Shown here one piece after another: positions 63,872 through 64,000 of a stretch of DNA of 64,000 nt. Position 1 is the stretch's first letter; the number at the start of each line of letters is the position of its first letter. Source of the DNA: Methylobacterium radiodurans (GTDB lineage Bacteria; Pseudomonadota; Alphaproteobacteria; Rhizobiales; Beijerinckiaceae); contig NZ_CP029551.1 of assembly GCF_003173735.1 (NCBI RefSeq), forward strand, positions 375,001 to 439,000. The letters run 5' to 3'. The notes beneath the pieces were generated by a model that saw only the letters and a list, made by a program, of their open reading frames with translations, searched no databases and had not been told where the DNA came from. The position numbers and the translations under genes were made by a program.

Positions 63872-64000
63872 ATGAGCGCCGCCGAGACCCGCACCTTCCT
63901 CTGCCGCAGCGACAATATCGGGGTGCTGATCCGCGATCCCCGCACGGGCGCCTGCGCGGCGATCGACGTGCCGGAGGCGGCACCCGTGCTGCGCGCCCTC
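63872..64000 (+). CDS. gloB: Hydroxyacylglutathione hydrolase (glyoxalase II), N-terminal part
   Basis: Only the first 43 codons lie in the window. The sequence [20 protein letters not shown] followed by a short [10 protein letters not shown] matches the N-terminus of alphaproteobacterial GloB, which hydrolyses lactoylglutathione in methylglyoxal detoxification. GGAGGA precedes ATG 63872 at ideal spacing. The zinc-binding THxHxDH motif lies beyond the right edge, so the assignment rests on the N-terminus and the conserved divergent methyltransferase neighbour. Confidence 0.8.
   Translation, partial: MSAAETRTFLCRSDNIGVLIRDPRTGACAAIDVPEAAPVLRAL

Overview
The window is ordinary, gene-dense, high-GC chromosome of an alphaproteobacterium in the Hyphomicrobiales (Rhizobiales). 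The best guess is Methylobacterium or Methylorubrum. This rests on a methylsuccinyl-CoA dehydrogenase (ethylmalonyl-CoA pathway), phasins and an intracellular PHB depolymerase, a RegB/RegA pair, an RpoH-type sigma factor, PleC- and DivJ-like kinases, and split F0 b/b' subunits. The genus is an inference from gene content, because no alignment could be run. I see no transposase, integrase, phage block or CRISPR array.

Layout. 1-720: 5' end of a 16S rRNA gene on the minus strand with its leader, a boxA and a sigma70-type promoter. 0.7-3.2 kb: DUF2244 protein, nth and purC. 3.2-8.1 kb: a compact minus-strand cluster of IalB-like protein, secreted protein and two paralogous family-2 glycosyltransferases. 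9.6-12.4 kb: three Tad-type minor-pilin/vWA genes. 12.4-16.3 kb: phaZ, regB and regA. 16.5-17.4 kb: purS and purQ. 17.7-21.5 kb: penicillin-binding protein 1A and an amidase. 21.7-23.1 kb: two phasin-like genes. 23.4-29.5 kb: glycosyltransferase, mcd, EamA transporter and YihY/BrkB protein. 29.6-33.2 kb: a chemoreceptor, then a sparse stretch of very small genes. 33.6-38.9 kb: tRNA-Glu, rluD-type synthase, rpoH, a proline-rich membrane protein and purA. 39.1-49.2 kb: pepN, a PleC-like kinase, a papain-like secreted protein, a DivJ-like kinase, a peptidoglycan-binding protein and a DUF1491 protein. 49.4-51.6 kb: an isolated flhA. 52.9-55.8 kb: the F0 ATP synthase operon atpI-B-E-F'-F. 55.9-64 kb: DsbA-like protein, FMN reductase, ETF-beta lysine methyltransferase-like protein with a GT4, topoisomerase IB, a GGDEF-EAL protein, a methyltransferase, and the start of gloB.

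Themes. Several genes belong to carbon storage and C2 assimilation (phaZ, two phasins, mcd). Palindromic TTGC/GCAA motifs lie upstream of both the phasin gene and mcd, which hints at related regulators. Two kinases resembling the opposing DivK kinases lie about 2 kb apart. Purine synthesis genes (purC, purS, purQ, purA) occur at three separate places.

No clearly new multi-gene system is visible. The items most worth a second look are a two-copy structured repeat with a compensatory base-pair change (2.1 and 25.0 kb), the palindromes upstream of mcd, the papain-like secreted protein at 44.3-45.4 kb, the tandem glycosyltransferases with one degenerate domain, and the phasin-like protein with a long acidic N-terminal region.
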